A stretch of DNA of 64,000 nucleotides from Geomesophilobacter sediminis (GCF_016458275.1 NZ_JAEMHM010000009.1:62001-126000), one strand, 5' to 3'; positions 50,332 to 61,114 are shown, numbered from the stretch's first letter. The notes: generated from the letters alone by a model not told the origin. Numbers and translations: made by a program.

Positions 50332-52299
50332 TCAGTGATCCACCGCCTTGGCCATGCCGATGCCGGTGTTCTGGCGGACGTAGACCTCGTCGAACATCTC
50401 TTCGGAACGGCGGCTCGGGAAGGCGAGGCAGCCGAGGATCGCGGCCAGGAACCCGAGCGGGATCGAGACGATGCCCGGGTTTTTCAGCGTGAAGATCGGC
50501 TTGTCCAGCCCCATGATCGAGGTGCCGTCCTGCTGCGCATCGACCTTGGCCTTGGTCAGAGCCTTGGCGTCTTTCTCCGGAAGTGCTGCGCCGGCCGGCA
50601 GTTCCGCCTGCTTCTTCTCCAGCGCGACCACGATCTTCTTCGCGCCGGCGGCGATCTGCTTGGGATAGGTCATGTTGGGGGAAACCATGACCAGGCCGAT
50701 CGAGACGATGGTGCCGACGACCAGGCCGCTGATGACCCCGGCCGTGTTGAACTTGCGCCAGAAAAGCGACAGCACGACGACCGGGAGGTTCCCCGAGGCG
50801 GCGACCGCGAAGGCAAGCGCCACCAGGTGGGCGACGTTCTGCTTCTCCGCCGCGATCCCGATCACGATCCCGCAGGCCCCGACCACGAAGGAAGTGACCC
50901 GGGCGGCGTAGACCTGCTCGTGCTGGTCGGCGTGCCCGTCCTTGAAGACGTTCACGTAGATGTCATGGGCGATCGCTGCGGATGCGGCGAGCACCAGGCC
51001 GGAGACCACCGCGAGGATGGTCGCAAACGCCACCGCGCAGAGAAAGGCCAGGAAGAGGTCGCCGACGATGGGAGAGATGTCCGCGCCGAGATACTGGGCC
51101 AGCATGAGGGTCGCCATGTTGCCCCCCTTGTCGACCGACATGATCCCCTGCGGGGTGAGGTGGATGGCGGCGCCGAAGCCGAGGAGCGTGGTGAGGATGT
51201 AGAAGGCGCCGATGATGAACATCGCCACGATGACGCTCTTGCGGGCGGCCTGGGCGGTCGGGACGGTGAAGAAGCGCATCAGGATGTGCGGCATCCCGGC
51301 GGTGCCCAGGACGAGCGCCATGCCGAGGGAGATCTGGTCCAGCGGGTTTTTCAGGTACAGGCCGGGCTCGAGGAAGCGCTGTCCGGCGGCGGCACCGTTG
51401 AGGATGATCCCGTCCTTGAGCACGAGTTTGGAGACGTGGTCCTGGATGTCCGGGCTGTTGGCGATGGTGGCGAAGAAACCGAGCGGGCTGAAGCCGGCCT
51501 TGACCATGACCAGAAGCGACAAAAGGGCCGCCCCGGACATGAGGAGTCCCGCCTTGATGATCTGGACCCAGGTGGTGGCGACCATGCCGCCGAAGACGAC
51601 GTAGCCGACCATGAGCACACCGACGCCGATGATCGAGGTCTTGTAGGGGATGCCGACCAGAAGTGCCATCAGCTTGCCCGCTCCGACCATCTGCGCGGTC
51701 AGGTAGAACGTGGAGACCGCAACGGTGGAGAGCGCCGCGATGGCGCGCACCGGCTTGGGCGAGGTCCTAAACGACAGGATGTCCCCCAGGGTGTACTTGC
51801 CGGCGTTGCGGCACGGCTCGGCGACGATCAGGAGCACCGTGATGTAGGCGACCAGCCACCCTACCGAGTACATGAACCCGTCGTAGCCGTAGAGCGAGAT
51901 GAGTCCCGAGATCCCCAGGAAGGAGGCCGCGGACATGTAGTCGCCGGCGATGGCCCAACCGTTCTGGGTGCCGGTGATCCCGCCCCCCGCCGCGTAGAAG
52001 TCCGAAGCGGTCTTGGTCTGCTTGGCCGCCCAGATGACGACCCCCATCGTGATGGCGATGATGACGGCGAACATGGAGATGGTCACCGTCTTGTTGGCCT
52101 TGAGCTCTTTCTTGTGGGACGCGGGGGGCTCAACCGCCGCGGCGGGCGCTGCCACGGCGGCCCCCGGTGCCTGAACCACGGTCGCCGCTGCCGCCGGGGC
52201 TCCCGGAGCTGCGGCCGCCTTGGCGGACTCTTCGGCATGACACACGGCGGCGAGGCTTAAGGCCAGCGCTGCCGCCACTACTATCCTTTTCAATTTCAT
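50332..52299 (-). CDS. actP: Cation:acetate symporter (ActP-like, SSS family)
   Basis: Sodium:solute symporter importing acetate or another short carboxylate. 655 residues with a cleavable-looking signal (MKLKRIVVAAALALSLAAV), an Ala/Pro-rich extracytoplasmic segment (about 25-65), then about 13 membrane helices. Family motifs: ASDFYAAGGGITGTQNGWAIAGDYMSAASFLG in adjoining blocks, and YTLGDILSFR. Longer than E. coli ActP because of the N-terminal segment and a roughly 60-residue hydrophilic insertion near the C-terminus. It lies 10 nt downstream of the DUF485 gene, the usual partner. Suits an acetate-oxidising metabolism. Confidence 0.93.
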   Translation of the reverse strand: MKLKRIVVAAALALSLAAVCHAEESAKAAAAPGAPAAAATVVQAPGAAVAAPAAAVEPPASHKKELKANKTVTISMFAVIIAITMGVVIWAAKQTKTASDFYAAGGGITGTQNGWAIAGDYMSAASFLGISGLISLYGYDGFMYSVGWLVAYITVLLIVAEPCRNAGKYTLGDILSFRTSPKPVRAIAALSTVAVSTFYLTAQMVGAGKLMALLVGIPYKTSIIGVGVLMVGYVVFGGMVATTWVQIIKAGLLMSGAALLSLLVMVKAGFSPLGFFATIANSPDIQDHVSKLVLKDGIILNGAAAGQRFLEPGLYLKNPLDQISLGMALVLGTAGMPHILMRFFTVPTAQAARKSVIVAMFIIGAFYILTTLLGFGAAIHLTPQGIMSVDKGGNMATLMLAQYLGADISPIVGDLFLAFLCAVAFATILAVVSGLVLAASAAIAHDIYVNVFKDGHADQHEQVYAARVTSFVVGACGIVIGIAAEKQNVAHLVALAFAVAASGNLPVVVLSLFWRKFNTAGVISGLVVGTIVSIGLVMVSPNMTYPKQIAAGAKKIVVALEKKQAELPAGAALPEKDAKALTKAKVDAQQDGTSIMGLDKPIFTLKNPGIVSIPLGFLAAILGCLAFPSRRSEEMFDEVYVRQNTGIGMAKAVDH

Positions 52300-52309
52300 A
52301 CCCGTCTCC

Positions 52310-52621
52310 TTATTTGGCGATCTCGTCGATCAGTTCCCGGTTCAGCCGGTCGAAATCCTTGTTGGCAACGTAGGCGTAGTACCCGGCGATCCCCCAGGAA
52401 ACGAAGAACTGGGAAAGCGCGAAGAGGTACCCCAGGTTGATGGGGCCGACGACCTTGATCTTGAAGATCCCGGGAGCGTAGGCGGCCCCCAGCGGCAGGC
52501 AGAAATAATAAACTGTGGAGAAGACCCACCAGCCGAGGAGAAACGCGGTTTTCTTGCGGGAAAGCTCCACGAACTTAGGATTCTTGGCAATAGCCTTCCA
52601 ATCGTACTTTTGTTGTCCCAT
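52310..52621 (-). CDS. DUF485 membrane protein, partner of acetate symporter
   Basis: A 103-residue protein with two membrane helices (TAFLLGWWVFSTVYYFCLPLG and the later FALSQFFVSWGIAGYYAYVA). The N-terminal KNPKFVELSRKKTAF segment is typical of DUF485 (YjcH). The gene nearly always precedes actP and is thought to be an accessory subunit. AGGAGC precedes the ATG. Confidence 0.93.
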   Translation of the reverse strand: MGQQKYDWKAIAKNPKFVELSRKKTAFLLGWWVFSTVYYFCLPLGAAYAPGIFKIKVVGPINLGYLFALSQFFVSWGIAGYYAYVANKDFDRLNRELIDEIAK

Positions 52622-52709
52622 AAACAGCTCCTTTGATCTTAGATTGACCGACGGCGAGGCCTCCCGGCCTCCATCACCAGCGACTGCATCATCCTCCTTT
52701 GCCGTTTTT

Positions 52710-53534
52710 TTAAATTTCAGCGCGTGCGTAACCGAAGCGTTCCGATAAAAGCTCGGCCCCTTCCCTTAGGGAGGGGATGATCTCCTTTTCCAGCCGTTCG
52801 GTGAGCATCCGGAACGAGGGCCCCAGCATGGTGATGGCTCCGACCACCATTCCGGCGTAATCGCGCACCGCGACCGCGACACTGATGACGCCATCCCCCA
52901 GCCCCCCGTGGTCGATGGCGACCCCGGTGGCCCGTATCTGCTGCATCTCCCGGGCAAGCTGATCCAGATCCGGCTGTTTCCCCTTGCGCTCGTCCCTTTT
53001 GCAGATCTTTTCCAGAAGGTCCCAGGAATCGACCGCCTTCATGACCTTCCCCGCGGCATTGGTGAAGAAGGGGAACTTCCTGCCGGTCAAGGCCTCGGTC
53101 TTTACCGGCTGCAGCGAATCGACCATGTTGAGAAACAGGACCTCGTTGTCCTTGATCACGGTCATGTAGACCGCTTCGTCGTGGGTCCGTGCCAGCTGCT
53201 CCAGGATCGGCTGGGCATAGCCGACCAGTTCGGCCCCCCCGGTAGCAGAAGGGGTATCGTTGGAAACCGGCCGGGTGAGGTTGGTGCTGACCAGGAGCTT
53301 GCGCGCCAGGGCTGCCGTGTCCGCCCCGAGACGATAGGCGCCGGAACACCGGTTGCGCTCCACCAGCCCCCGTTCGATCAGGGTTGCCAGGAGCCGGTAG
53401 ATTTTGTTGGGGCTGAACCCGAGGCTTGCGGAGAGAACGGGGAGGGTGATCTCCTCCGGGCTCTCGGCCAGCAGTTCAAGGAGCTCGAGCGCCTTTTTCA
53501 CGTTGCGAACCGTATAGTCTGTCGTTTCTTGCAT
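52710..53534 (-). CDS. IclR family transcriptional regulator
   Basis: A 274-residue regulator. Winged HTH at about 10-70 (LPVLSASLGFSPNKIYRLLA) and C-terminal effector domain at about 100-265 (EAVYMTVIKDNEVLFLNMVDS, GVAIDHGGLGDGVISVAVAV). Start taken at ATG 53534 with AAGGAAAGG upstream. It lies just upstream of the DUF485-actP pair on the same strand and is a likely regulator of acetate uptake, although the operator was not identified. Confidence 0.92.
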   Translation of the reverse strand: MQETTDYTVRNVKKALELLELLAESPEEITLPVLSASLGFSPNKIYRLLATLIERGLVERNRCSGAYRLGADTAALARKLLVSTNLTRPVSNDTPSATGGAELVGYAQPILEQLARTHDEAVYMTVIKDNEVLFLNMVDSLQPVKTEALTGRKFPFFTNAAGKVMKAVDSWDLLEKICKRDERKGKQPDLDQLAREMQQIRATGVAIDHGGLGDGVISVAVAVRDYAGMVVGAITMLGPSFRMLTERLEKEIIPSLREGAELLSERFGYARAEI

Positions 53535-53788
53535 TGAGATGACCTTTCCTTGCAGCACCGCCGCAGGATGCAGCTCGCCGGTGGATCCGGCTCATGAAAG
53601 CGGACCGGGACCTTTCCCTGGCGAAGGTGCAAACGGTGCGAATTGCCCAAACCGTCGCGCGGCTACGACAGCGCGGACCTCAGGAGCGGGCGCGCAGCAA
53701 CTGCCGACGCTGGAAACAGGCGCGGACGGACGCACCGGCGCTCTTTGGGGCGTGAGACGGCCTTTTGGGATGAAAGAAAAAGGACGAG

Positions 53789-54109
53789 CTACGAGAAGGC
53801 GGCGAGGGAGATGGGCGGAGCCCGGGGAGGGAGGATGCAGCGGGCCGGCGCGGCGACACCGGTGTACATCGGGATCGGGTGGCGGTAAGGCTCGGCCTGG
53901 CGAGCAGGCACGACCAGGGGGGCAGGGAGATCGGCGGCGTGGACCACGGGCGCGCAGGCGAACGACCCCTTGAGCTCCTTCTCGATCACGGCGCGGGGGC
54001 GCTGCTTCGGCCCCGGGGTGTGGTCGAGTACCGGGTTCCTCATCCCGAGCATGACGAGGAAGAACGCCGGAACCAAAATCAAAATGGGAAGGAGGATCTT
54101 TCTTGGCAT
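53789..54109 (-). CDS. Possible small membrane-anchored Pro-rich protein
   Basis: A 106-residue ORF with a strong N-terminal hydrophobic segment (ILLPILILVPAFFLVML), then a Pro/Ala/Arg-rich tail with two Cys. GGGAG lies 13 bases before the ATG, and a reasonable minus-strand promoter (TTGCAA, 16 nt, TATAAA at about 54205-54235) lies upstream. I recognise no family. The high G+C tail might be non-coding, so the gene is uncertain. Confidence 0.5.
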   Translation of the reverse strand: MPRKILLPILILVPAFFLVMLGMRNPVLDHTPGPKQRPRAVIEKELKGSFACAPVVHAADLPAPLVVPARQAEPYRHPIPMYTGVAAPARCILPPRAPPISLAAFS

Positions 54110-54452
54110 CGTGTGCTGATGCTCCCGTAATGGGTGCTGGTGGCCCGAGCCGAAGACCCGGGTGTTTTATTTTGGATAAAAAATATTGGTATCGAAACAG
54201 TTCCATTTATAACAGTATTCTACCCTTTTGCAACACATTTCTCTCAACTCGTTCGACATGGCGTTATTTTCCTTAATTTCCCGCACCTTACGCCACTACC
54301 AAAACAGAACATTATCCCTCCAAACGCATAGGAGCCCGTAGCGCACAACAAACAAGGGCCCGCGGCATACGCTGCAGGCCCCTGTCTCTCCGCAGGACCG
54401 CTCCGTTTTTTACTCTTCCCCCCTGCCCCCCATCCTCACCCCGTCCGAAGCC
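54110..54452. other. AT-rich gap with promoter-like sequence
   Basis: No ORF. The 54160-54320 part is markedly AT-rich and contains TTGCAA-N16-TATAAA on the minus strand. The 54330-54452 part contains a fragment of the family-3 repeat (CCATCCTCACCCCGTC). Confidence 0.5.
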
Positions 54453-55574
54453 TCACACCATGGTCCCGATCGTTTTCCTGAAGCGGGCGAGCGAAAGGGA
54501 AAAGAGGACGGTGCCGATCACGGCCAGCGAGACGAACTGCGGCCACACCACCTCGAGCCCCGCGCCCCGGTACAGGATCGCCTGGGCCAGGAGCACGAAG
54601 TGGGTGTTGGGCGCCGCGAGCATGATGAACCGGATGAACCCGGGCATGCTCTCCCTGGGGGTGACGCTCCCGGAGAGGATCTGCAGCGGCAAGAGGACCA
54701 GCATCAGCAACAGGCCGAACTGCGGCATGGAGCGGGCCACGGTGCCGAGGAAGATCCCGAGCGAGGTGGTGGCGAAAAGGTGCAGCGCGGTTCCGGCGAC
54801 GAACAGGGGGACGGAACCCTCGATCGGCACGCCGAGTACGCCGTGGACCACGAAGACCAGCGACAACACCGACCCGACCAGCACCACCAGCGCCATCGCC
54901 CACACCTTACCCGCCATGATCTCGAACGGAGTCACCGGCATCACCAGCAGGTGCTCCACCGTCCCGTGCTCCCGCTCCCGGATCAGCGCCGCCCCGGTCA
55001 GCACGATGGAGAGCATGGTGATGTTGTTGATGAGCTCCATCACCGCGCTGAACCAGGACTTGTTCGCCTGCGGGTTGAAGCGCACCCGCAGGGCGAGGTC
55101 GACCGGGGAGGAGGCCGCCGAGCGGTGCCGCTGCACGAAGGCGCGGATCTCGCCGTTCACGATCTCCTGGATGTAGCCGCTGCCGGCAAAAGCCTGGGTC
55201 ATCCGGGTGGCATCCACGTTGAGAAGCAGCCCGGGGCTCCTCCCGGCCAGGACGTCGCGCTGGAAGCCGGGCGGAATGAGGAGCGCGAAGGTGTCGACGC
55301 CGGCATCCATGCGGGCGTCCATCTCGGCGAAGGTAGTGAGCCGCGGGGTGAGGAACAGCGGCGGATAGAAGGCATCGGCGATCTCGGCGGAAAGCTGGGA
55401 GCGGTCCTCGTCCACGATGGCGATCGGCGCATTGTGCAGGGTGTCCGGCATCGCCGTGGCGAAGGCGTAGATCGCCACGGTGAAGACGTAGACGACCAGC
55501 ACGATCATGATCGGGTCGCGTGCCAGGCTGCGCAACTCTTTTACCCCGAGATGTACGACGTTGGCGGCACTCAT
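54453..55574 (-). CDS. yhhJ: ABC-2 type permease (YhhJ-like)
   Basis: A 373-residue inner-membrane permease. One N-terminal helix (IMIVLVVYVFTVAIYAFA), a large extracytoplasmic domain (about 45-175), then five helices, with the family motif EREHGTVEHLLVMPVTPFEIMAGK. Start at ATG 55574, only two bases after the stop of the rbbA-like gene; the longer in-frame ORF upstream is a shadow of that gene. Third gene of a yhiI-rbbA-yhhJ type operon that exports an unknown compound. Confidence 0.92.
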   Translation of the reverse strand: MSAANVVHLGVKELRSLARDPIMIVLVVYVFTVAIYAFATAMPDTLHNAPIAIVDEDRSQLSAEIADAFYPPLFLTPRLTTFAEMDARMDAGVDTFALLIPPGFQRDVLAGRSPGLLLNVDATRMTQAFAGSGYIQEIVNGEIRAFVQRHRSAASSPVDLALRVRFNPQANKSWFSAVMELINNITMLSIVLTGAALIREREHGTVEHLLVMPVTPFEIMAGKVWAMALVVLVGSVLSLVFVVHGVLGVPIEGSVPLFVAGTALHLFATTSLGIFLGTVARSMPQFGLLLMLVLLPLQILSGSVTPRESMPGFIRFIMLAAPNTHFVLLAQAILYRGAGLEVVWPQFVSLAVIGTVLFSLSLARFRKTIGTMV

Positions 55575-55576
55575 GG

Positions 55577-58453
55577 TCACCGCTCCTGTTTTTTCAAAAG
55601 CGCCGCGCCGAGGGTAATCAAGAGCGGTCCGGCGCAAAGGAGCGGGGGAAACGCCCCCTTGAGCTCCGAAAAACCCAGCCCCTTGGAAAAGACGCCGCGC
55701 ACCACGACGAGAAAATGCGTGGTGGGATACCACCGGCCGATGAAGGCGCCGATCCCCTCCAGCGAGGAGACCGGCTCGATCATGCCGGAGAACTGGATCG
55801 CCGGGAGGATGCTCAGGACCGCGGTTCCGAAGAGCGCGGCGACCTGGGTCCGCATGAAGGCGGAGACGACGAGGCCGAAGGCGGTGGCGACGACGGCATA
55901 CAAAAAGGCCGCGGCAGTGAGGGCGGAGAGGCTCCCCTTGAGCGGGATTTCGAAGACCGAAACGGCAAGCAGCACCAGCAGCGCGAAGTTCAGCATGGTC
56001 ACCACCAGGTAGGGGATCTGCTTGCCGAGCAGAAATTCCAGCCGGGTGACCGGGGTCACGTAGAGATTGACGATGGAGCCGAGCTCCTTTTCCCGCACCA
56101 CCGACAGCGCGGTCAGCATGGCGGGGATCAGCATCAGCAGGAGCGGGATCATCCCCGGCGCCATGGCCGGGAGGCTCTTGACGTCGGGGTTGTAGCGGAA
56201 CCGGGTCTCGATGACCGCCAGCGGCAGCGCCGGGGCGGCGCTGGAGCGCTGCCGCGCCTGGGTCGCCAGCCAATGGGCGTGCATCCCCAGCACGTAGCCG
56301 CGCACCGTCTCGCCCCGGGTCGGCATCGCCCCGTCGATCCAGGCCCCCACCGAGACGGGGGTGCCGCGCTCGAGGTCGCGGGCGAAGCCGGGGGGGATCT
56401 CGATGCCCAGGCTGATCTCGCCGGAGCGCATGCGCCGGTCCAGGTCGGCGTAATCCTTGAGGGGAGGGCGCATGCTGAAGTAGCGCGAACCGGAGATGTT
56501 GTCGAGGTAGTCGCGACTGAGCGGGGTCTGGTCCCGGTCGAGGTAGGCGAAAGCGAGCTTCTCCACGTCGAGGTTGATCCCGAACCCCATGACCAGCATC
56601 AGGATCATGCTCCCCACCAGGGCGAGGGTGAGCCGGATCGGGTCGCGGCGCAGCTCCAGCGACTCCCGCCGGGTATAGCTGTAGAGCCGGCGCAGGCTGA
56701 AACCGGCCGGTGCCGGTGCCGCCTGGGCCGCGGTTTCTGGAACCGGGGTCCCGGTCGCGACGGCCGCCGCAGCTCCCCCGGCGCCGCCCGCAGCCTCTTC
56801 CCCGGTGCCGCCTCCGGCACCTCCCGTCCTGATCACGCCCCCCCCTGCCCCGGTCACCGCCCCTGCCGGCTCCGTTTCGGCTGATGCGGCGGCGTTCGCC
56901 TCCTCCAGATACCCGATGAAGGCCTGTTCCAGCGTATCGGCCCCCCGCGCGGCGACCAGGGCCCCCGGCGCGTCGCTCACCAGCACCCGGCCGGCGTGCA
57001 TCAGGGAGATCCGGTCGCAGCGCTCGGCCTCGTTCATGAAATGGGTGGAAATGAAGATGGTGACCCGGTCCCGGCGCGCCAGGTCGATCATGATCTGCCA
57101 GAAGCCGTCCCGCGCCACCGGATCCACCCCCGAGGTCGGCTCGTCGAGGATCAGCATCTCCGGGCCGTGGATCATCGCCACGGCGAGGGAGAGGCGCTGG
57201 CGCTGCCCCAAAGGGAGCGATTCGGGGAGGGCATCCATCACGCTTTCCAGGCCGAAGCGCTCGGCCATCTCCCGCACCCGCGCCGCGATCCGCGCCTCGG
57301 GAATCCGGAACAGGCGGGCGTGCAGCACCAGGTTTTGGCGCACGGTGAGCTCGGTGTAGAGGGAAAAGGACTGGGACATGTAGCCGACGCGGCGGCGGGT
57401 ATCGAGGTCGCGGGGATCGACGGGGCGGCCGAAGAGGGAGGCCGTTCCTTCGCTTGCCTCCAAAAGGCCGGTGAGCATCTTCATGGTGGTGGTCTTGCCG
57501 CAGCCGTTGGAGCCGAGAAAGCCGAAGATCTCCCCCTGCCCGATCCGGAAGCTGACGTGGTCGACGGCAACGAACTCCCCGAAGCGCATGGTAAGGTCGT
57601 GGGCCTCGATGACGGTGGTGCCGGCGGCATCGTCGGGACGGGGGGGAATGACGAGGGCACGGTGTCCCGCGCGCTGCTCGGGGGGCAAAAGGGCGATGAA
57701 GGCTTCTTCCAGAGATGCAGCGCCGGACTGATCCAGGAGCTCGCGCGGGGTCCCGGTGGCGAGGATGCCGCCGGCGTTCATTGCCACCAGCCAGTCGAAA
57801 CGGGCCGCCTCTTCCATGTAGGCGGTGGCGATGAGGACGCTCATCCCGGCGCGGCCGCCCCGGATCCGCTCGACCAGCTCCCAGAACTGCCGGCGCGAGA
57901 GCGGATCGACCCCGGTGGTCGGCTCATCCAGAACCAGGAGGTCCGGGTCGTGGATCAGCGCGCAGCAAAGCCCCAGCTTCTGCTTCATCCCGCCGGAGAG
58001 CTTGCCGGCCGGACGGTCGGCGAAGGGGGCGAGCCCGGTCGCCGCGAGAAGCTCGGCGATGCGCCGCTGCCGCTCGCGCGTCCCGTGGCCGAAGAGCCGC
58101 CCGAAGAAGTCGACGTTTTCGAAGACGGAAAGGGTGGGATAGAGGTTCTTCCCCAGCCCCTGCGGCATGTAGGCGACCCGCGGGCAGACCGCGCGGCGGT
58201 GCCGGGGGTCGGCCATGTCCCCGCCCAGGACCTCGATCCGCCCCCCCTGCCCGGCGCGCGAGCCGGCGATGAGCGAGAAGAGGCTCGATTTGCCCACCCC
58301 GTCCGGTCCGATGACGCCGACCATGCAACCGGCCGGGATCGCCAGGTCGACCGAGCCGAGGGCGACGGTAGCGCCGTAACGCAGGGAGACGCCGGCCAGG
58401 CGCGCCACCGGGGGGGGTGCTTCCCTCGGCGCTGTGGCCGCCTCCGCGCTCAT
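55577..58453 (-). CDS. rbbA: RbbA-like fused ABC transporter (two ATPase domains plus permease)
   Basis: A 958-residue protein. First ATPase (about 15-240): Walker [10 protein letters not shown], signature LSGGMKQKL, Walker [14 protein letters not shown]. Second ATPase (about 285-500): Walker [10 protein letters not shown], a degenerate signature LPLGQRQRL, Walker [14 protein letters not shown] Gly/Ala-rich linker (about 540-590) leads to an ABC-2 permease domain (about 600-958) with [21 protein letters not shown]. This fusion is the RbbA/YhiH architecture, sometimes described as ribosome-associated ATPase. The ATG overlaps the stop of the HlyD-like gene (ATGA). Confidence 0.93.
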   Translation of the reverse strand: MSAEAATAPREAPPPVARLAGVSLRYGATVALGSVDLAIPAGCMVGVIGPDGVGKSSLFSLIAGSRAGQGGRIEVLGGDMADPRHRRAVCPRVAYMPQGLGKNLYPTLSVFENVDFFGRLFGHGTRERQRRIAELLAATGLAPFADRPAGKLSGGMKQKLGLCCALIHDPDLLVLDEPTTGVDPLSRRQFWELVERIRGGRAGMSVLIATAYMEEAARFDWLVAMNAGGILATGTPRELLDQSGAASLEEAFIALLPPEQRAGHRALVIPPRPDDAAGTTVIEAHDLTMRFGEFVAVDHVSFRIGQGEIFGFLGSNGCGKTTTMKMLTGLLEASEGTASLFGRPVDPRDLDTRRRVGYMSQSFSLYTELTVRQNLVLHARLFRIPEARIAARVREMAERFGLESVMDALPESLPLGQRQRLSLAVAMIHGPEMLILDEPTSGVDPVARDGFWQIMIDLARRDRVTIFISTHFMNEAERCDRISLMHAGRVLVSDAPGALVAARGADTLEQAFIGYLEEANAAASAETEPAGAVTGAGGGVIRTGGAGGGTGEEAAGGAGGAAAAVATGTPVPETAAQAAPAPAGFSLRRLYSYTRRESLELRRDPIRLTLALVGSMILMLVMGFGINLDVEKLAFAYLDRDQTPLSRDYLDNISGSRYFSMRPPLKDYADLDRRMRSGEISLGIEIPPGFARDLERGTPVSVGAWIDGAMPTRGETVRGYVLGMHAHWLATQARQRSSAAPALPLAVIETRFRYNPDVKSLPAMAPGMIPLLLMLIPAMLTALSVVREKELGSIVNLYVTPVTRLEFLLGKQIPYLVVTMLNFALLVLLAVSVFEIPLKGSLSALTAAAFLYAVVATAFGLVVSAFMRTQVAALFGTAVLSILPAIQFSGMIEPVSSLEGIGAFIGRWYPTTHFLVVVRGVFSKGLGFSELKGAFPPLLCAGPLLITLGAALLKKQER

Positions 58454-59523
58454 TGCGGGATCCTCACCTGCAGGCGTGCCGGCCAGGGGACGGCGGGATC
58501 GAGCTTGACGTAGGCGACCCCGGGGAGGCCGGTCTTCACGCGGGTGATGTGCTTTTGCAGGAGATCGGCGGGGATGTGGGCCCGCACCCGGAACATGAGC
58601 TTTTCGCGCTCCGAGGCGGTCTCCACCGTCTTGGGGGTGAACTGGGCGACGTCGGCCACGAAGGAGACCTGCGCCGGGATGACGTAGCCGGGGGCGGCAT
58701 CGAGGATGAGCCGGACCTCGCTTCCCAGCGGCACCCGGCCTGCTGCGCTGGTGGGGAGAAAGAAGGTCATGTAGACGTCAGTCAGGTCGACCAGGCTCAG
58801 CACCCGCCCTCCCGCGCCGACCACCTCGCCCGGCTGGGCCACCCGGTACTGCACCCGCCCGCTGCGGGGCGCCTTGAGCGAGCTGTCCCTGAGGTCCGCC
58901 TCGATCCCGGCAACCACGGCCTGCGCCGCCTCGACCTCGGCCTTGGCCCCGGCGATCTGGCTTTTGGCGGTGGTGACCGAGGCCTCGGCCGCGGCTACCT
59001 GGGCCCGGGCCGCACTGACCGCCGCCGCGACGCCGGCAACCCTCGTGGCATCGTCGTCGGCGGCCTGCCGGGTCATCGCCCCCTTTTCCGCCAGGGCCGC
59101 GGAACGGGCAGCATGCTGGCGGGCGTTGACCTGTTCCGCCTCGCGCTGCCGGACCAACGCCAGGACCGCCCGCTTTTCGCTTACCCGCTGGGCAAGCTGG
59201 CTTTCGGCGGTGGCAACCGCCTGCCGGGCCAGTCTCAGTTGCGCCTGGGCCTGACGGAGGTGGGCCTCCATGGTTTCGGTATCCATGGAAGCCACGATCT
59301 GCCCGGCGGCGACGAAATCGCCCTCCTTGGCGACGATCTCGCGGACCCGCCCGGGGCTCTTCGCCGCGACCTCGATCTCGGTCGCCTCGATCCGCCCGTT
59401 ACCGCTGACCAGGCCGTTGCCGTCGCCGCGCCCGGCGTACTTTTCCCAGGCAATGGTCCCGGCGATGCCGATCACGATGACTGCTGCGACTGCAATGACT
59501 GCTTTCCTACGTTGCGTCGTCAT
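58450..59523 (-). CDS. yhiI: HlyD family periplasmic adaptor (YhiI-like)
   Basis: A 357-residue membrane-fusion protein. N-terminal anchor ([19 protein letters not shown]), lipoyl halves ([21 protein letters not shown] and [20 protein letters not shown], split by the fold), and a long Ala/Gln/Arg-rich coiled coil (about 80-205) between them. Start taken at ATG 59523 after GGGGGAA; 12 upstream codons are unlikely. First gene of the exporter operon, coupled to the rbbA-like gene by ATGA. Confidence 0.92.
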   Translation of the reverse strand: MTTQRRKAVIAVAAVIVIGIAGTIAWEKYAGRGDGNGLVSGNGRIEATEIEVAAKSPGRVREIVAKEGDFVAAGQIVASMDTETMEAHLRQAQAQLRLARQAVATAESQLAQRVSEKRAVLALVRQREAEQVNARQHAARSAALAEKGAMTRQAADDDATRVAGVAAAVSAARAQVAAAEASVTTAKSQIAGAKAEVEAAQAVVAGIEADLRDSSLKAPRSGRVQYRVAQPGEVVGAGGRVLSLVDLTDVYMTFFLPTSAAGRVPLGSEVRLILDAAPGYVIPAQVSFVADVAQFTPKTVETASEREKLMFRVRAHIPADLLQKHITRVKTGLPGVAYVKLDPAVPWPARLQVRIPQ

Positions 59524-59620
59524 GGCTTGATTCCCCCGCGAGGTCCCAACGACTGCCACTACTCAGAACTCAGTTACCACAGCGATCCGCTCCGATGCCT
59601 GCCCGGGCGAATCGCGCTGG

Positions 59621-60670
59621 TTAAGCCCCCTCCCCCGCCTGAAAATGCCGGGCATATCCCTTTCCAAACAGCGCGAAGCAGGCATCTGCCACCGCCGCAT
59701 CGTAGGCGGTTCCGCGAGCTTGCTTCAGGTGCTGCAGCGCCACCTCCGTCCCCTTGGCCGGACGGTACGGGCGAAAAGAAGAAATCGACTCAACGGCATC
59801 GGCAACCGCCACCACCCGCGCCTGGCGCAGGATCTCGTCGCCGCGCAACCCCTGCGGGTAACCGGTTCCGTCCTGGCGTTCATGGTGTTGCCGAACGATG
59901 TCAGCGACCGGCCACGGGAATTCGATCTCCCGCAGGATCTCGTACCCCGCCTGGGGATGGGTCCGGACCAGCGCCAGCTCCAGCTCGGACAGCTCCCCCG
60001 GTTTGCTCAGGATTTCGCTCGGGACGTAGAGCTTGCCTATGTCGTGGATCACCGCCGCGGTCCAAATCCCCTTGATCCCGTCGGCGTCGAACCAGTCCAA
60101 CTCCCCGGCAATGGCGCAGGCCAGCTCGGCCACCCGCGCCTGGTGCCCCGCGGTGTACGGATCCCTTTTCTCGATGGCGGTGGCAAGAGCGTGCACCGTC
60201 TCGTCCACGACCCGGACCATCTTGGCCAAGCTCTCCTGGAGCGCATTCTCGAGGGCCAGCTTTGCCGTGATGTCATAGATGATGGCAACGGTGCCGATTA
60301 CCGTACCGGCCGCGTCGAGGACCGGAGCCGTGGAAAAGCTGATATGGATGGTGGCGCCGTCTTTGCGGATGGCGGTCATCGGCAGCGAATGGAACACCTC
60401 CCGGAGCAGGGCTCGGGCCCGGTACTCCTCGTACATCTGCCACCCCTTATCGGAAAAGGCCCGGATCGGGCGGCCGACCACCTCGTCCTCCCGCCATCCG
60501 GTGATTGCCTCGGCCGCTTTGTTCCACAGCCGAATCACCCCTTCGGTATCGACCGCCAGTATTCCTTGGGGAGAAGACTCGAACAGGGCATGGAGCGTCT
60601 CCCGGCTCACCCGGGCATCGGGGTTCCAGTTCACGTTGGCAACTGCACCGGGTTCGGGAGACGTCGTCAT
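59621..60670 (-). CDS. PAS/HD-GYP domain protein, putative c-di-GMP phosphodiesterase
   Basis: A 349-residue cytoplasmic protein. PAS domain (about 25-140; LFESSPQGILAVDTEGVIRLW, AEAITGWREDEVVGRP), then HD-GYP domain (about 155-345). The metal and catalytic motifs H-D-I-G-K-L, RTHPQAGYEIL and the HHERQDGTGYPQGL form of the HHExxDGxGYP signature are intact, so hydrolysis of cyclic dinucleotide is expected. A pair with the GGDEF protein at 27278 in signalling is possible but not shown. AAGGGGTA upstream of the ATG. Confidence 0.93.
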   Translation of the reverse strand: MTTSPEPGAVANVNWNPDARVSRETLHALFESSPQGILAVDTEGVIRLWNKAAEAITGWREDEVVGRPIRAFSDKGWQMYEEYRARALLREVFHSLPMTAIRKDGATIHISFSTAPVLDAAGTVIGTVAIIYDITAKLALENALQESLAKMVRVVDETVHALATAIEKRDPYTAGHQARVAELACAIAGELDWFDADGIKGIWTAAVIHDIGKLYVPSEILSKPGELSELELALVRTHPQAGYEILREIEFPWPVADIVRQHHERQDGTGYPQGLRGDEILRQARVVAVADAVESISSFRPYRPAKGTEVALQHLKQARGTAYDAAVADACFALFGKGYARHFQAGEGA

Positions 60671-61114
60671 GGCACTACCCCTTAACTTCCTGGCAGAAGG
60701 GACACCACTGGGTCTGGCGATGCCTCAGAAAAACACTTGCGTTTTTCATGGCTTGTAGGAGCGACATTCTTGTCGCGATCAACCTGGGGCAATCGCGACC
60801 GGAATGTCGCTCCCACAGGAAATCCTTATTGTCGGCCCATTGCCAAGGCTTTTAATCGGTCCCCAAAAAAGATCATCCCGCCTCAGATCTCACAAAATGA
60901 ATCCCCACAGAGAAATCCACCGTCAGACCAAAAGATCGGGATGCCCTGACAGTGTATCCCCGATGGTGTGGATTGCATCATCTTACGCCTGACAGCATAA
61001 CCTTCCCGGAACGGTCCATTAGCGCGCCGCGCTGTGATAGAAGCCGGTCGCGTCTTGTCAATGCGGCGGAGGCTATCGAGAGCCCCATCGTCATGCAAAC
61101 GGCGCCCGGACCGG
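60671..61114. other. Gene-free gap with REP doublet
   Basis: No credible ORF. It contains the REP-like inverted pair at 60754-60817; the rest shows nothing notable. Confidence 0.55.
60754..60817. repeat. Inverted pair of REP-like units (family 1)
   Basis: Direct unit TGTAGGAGCGACATTCTTGT (60754-60780) and inverted unit ATCGCGACCGGAATGTCGCT (60791-60817), 10 bp apart. Confidence 0.88.

Noticed and set aside
50158-52260. 700-codon plus-strand frame opposite the acetate symporter
   Set aside because: Highly charged Asp/Arg/Gly/His composition typical of the antisense of a membrane protein; no motif.
54453-56273. Long frame joining the YhhJ-like permease with sequence inside the rbbA-like gene
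   Set aside because: The part above 55574 is a shadow of rbbA; the conserved permease starts at the ATG 55574 just after the rbbA stop.
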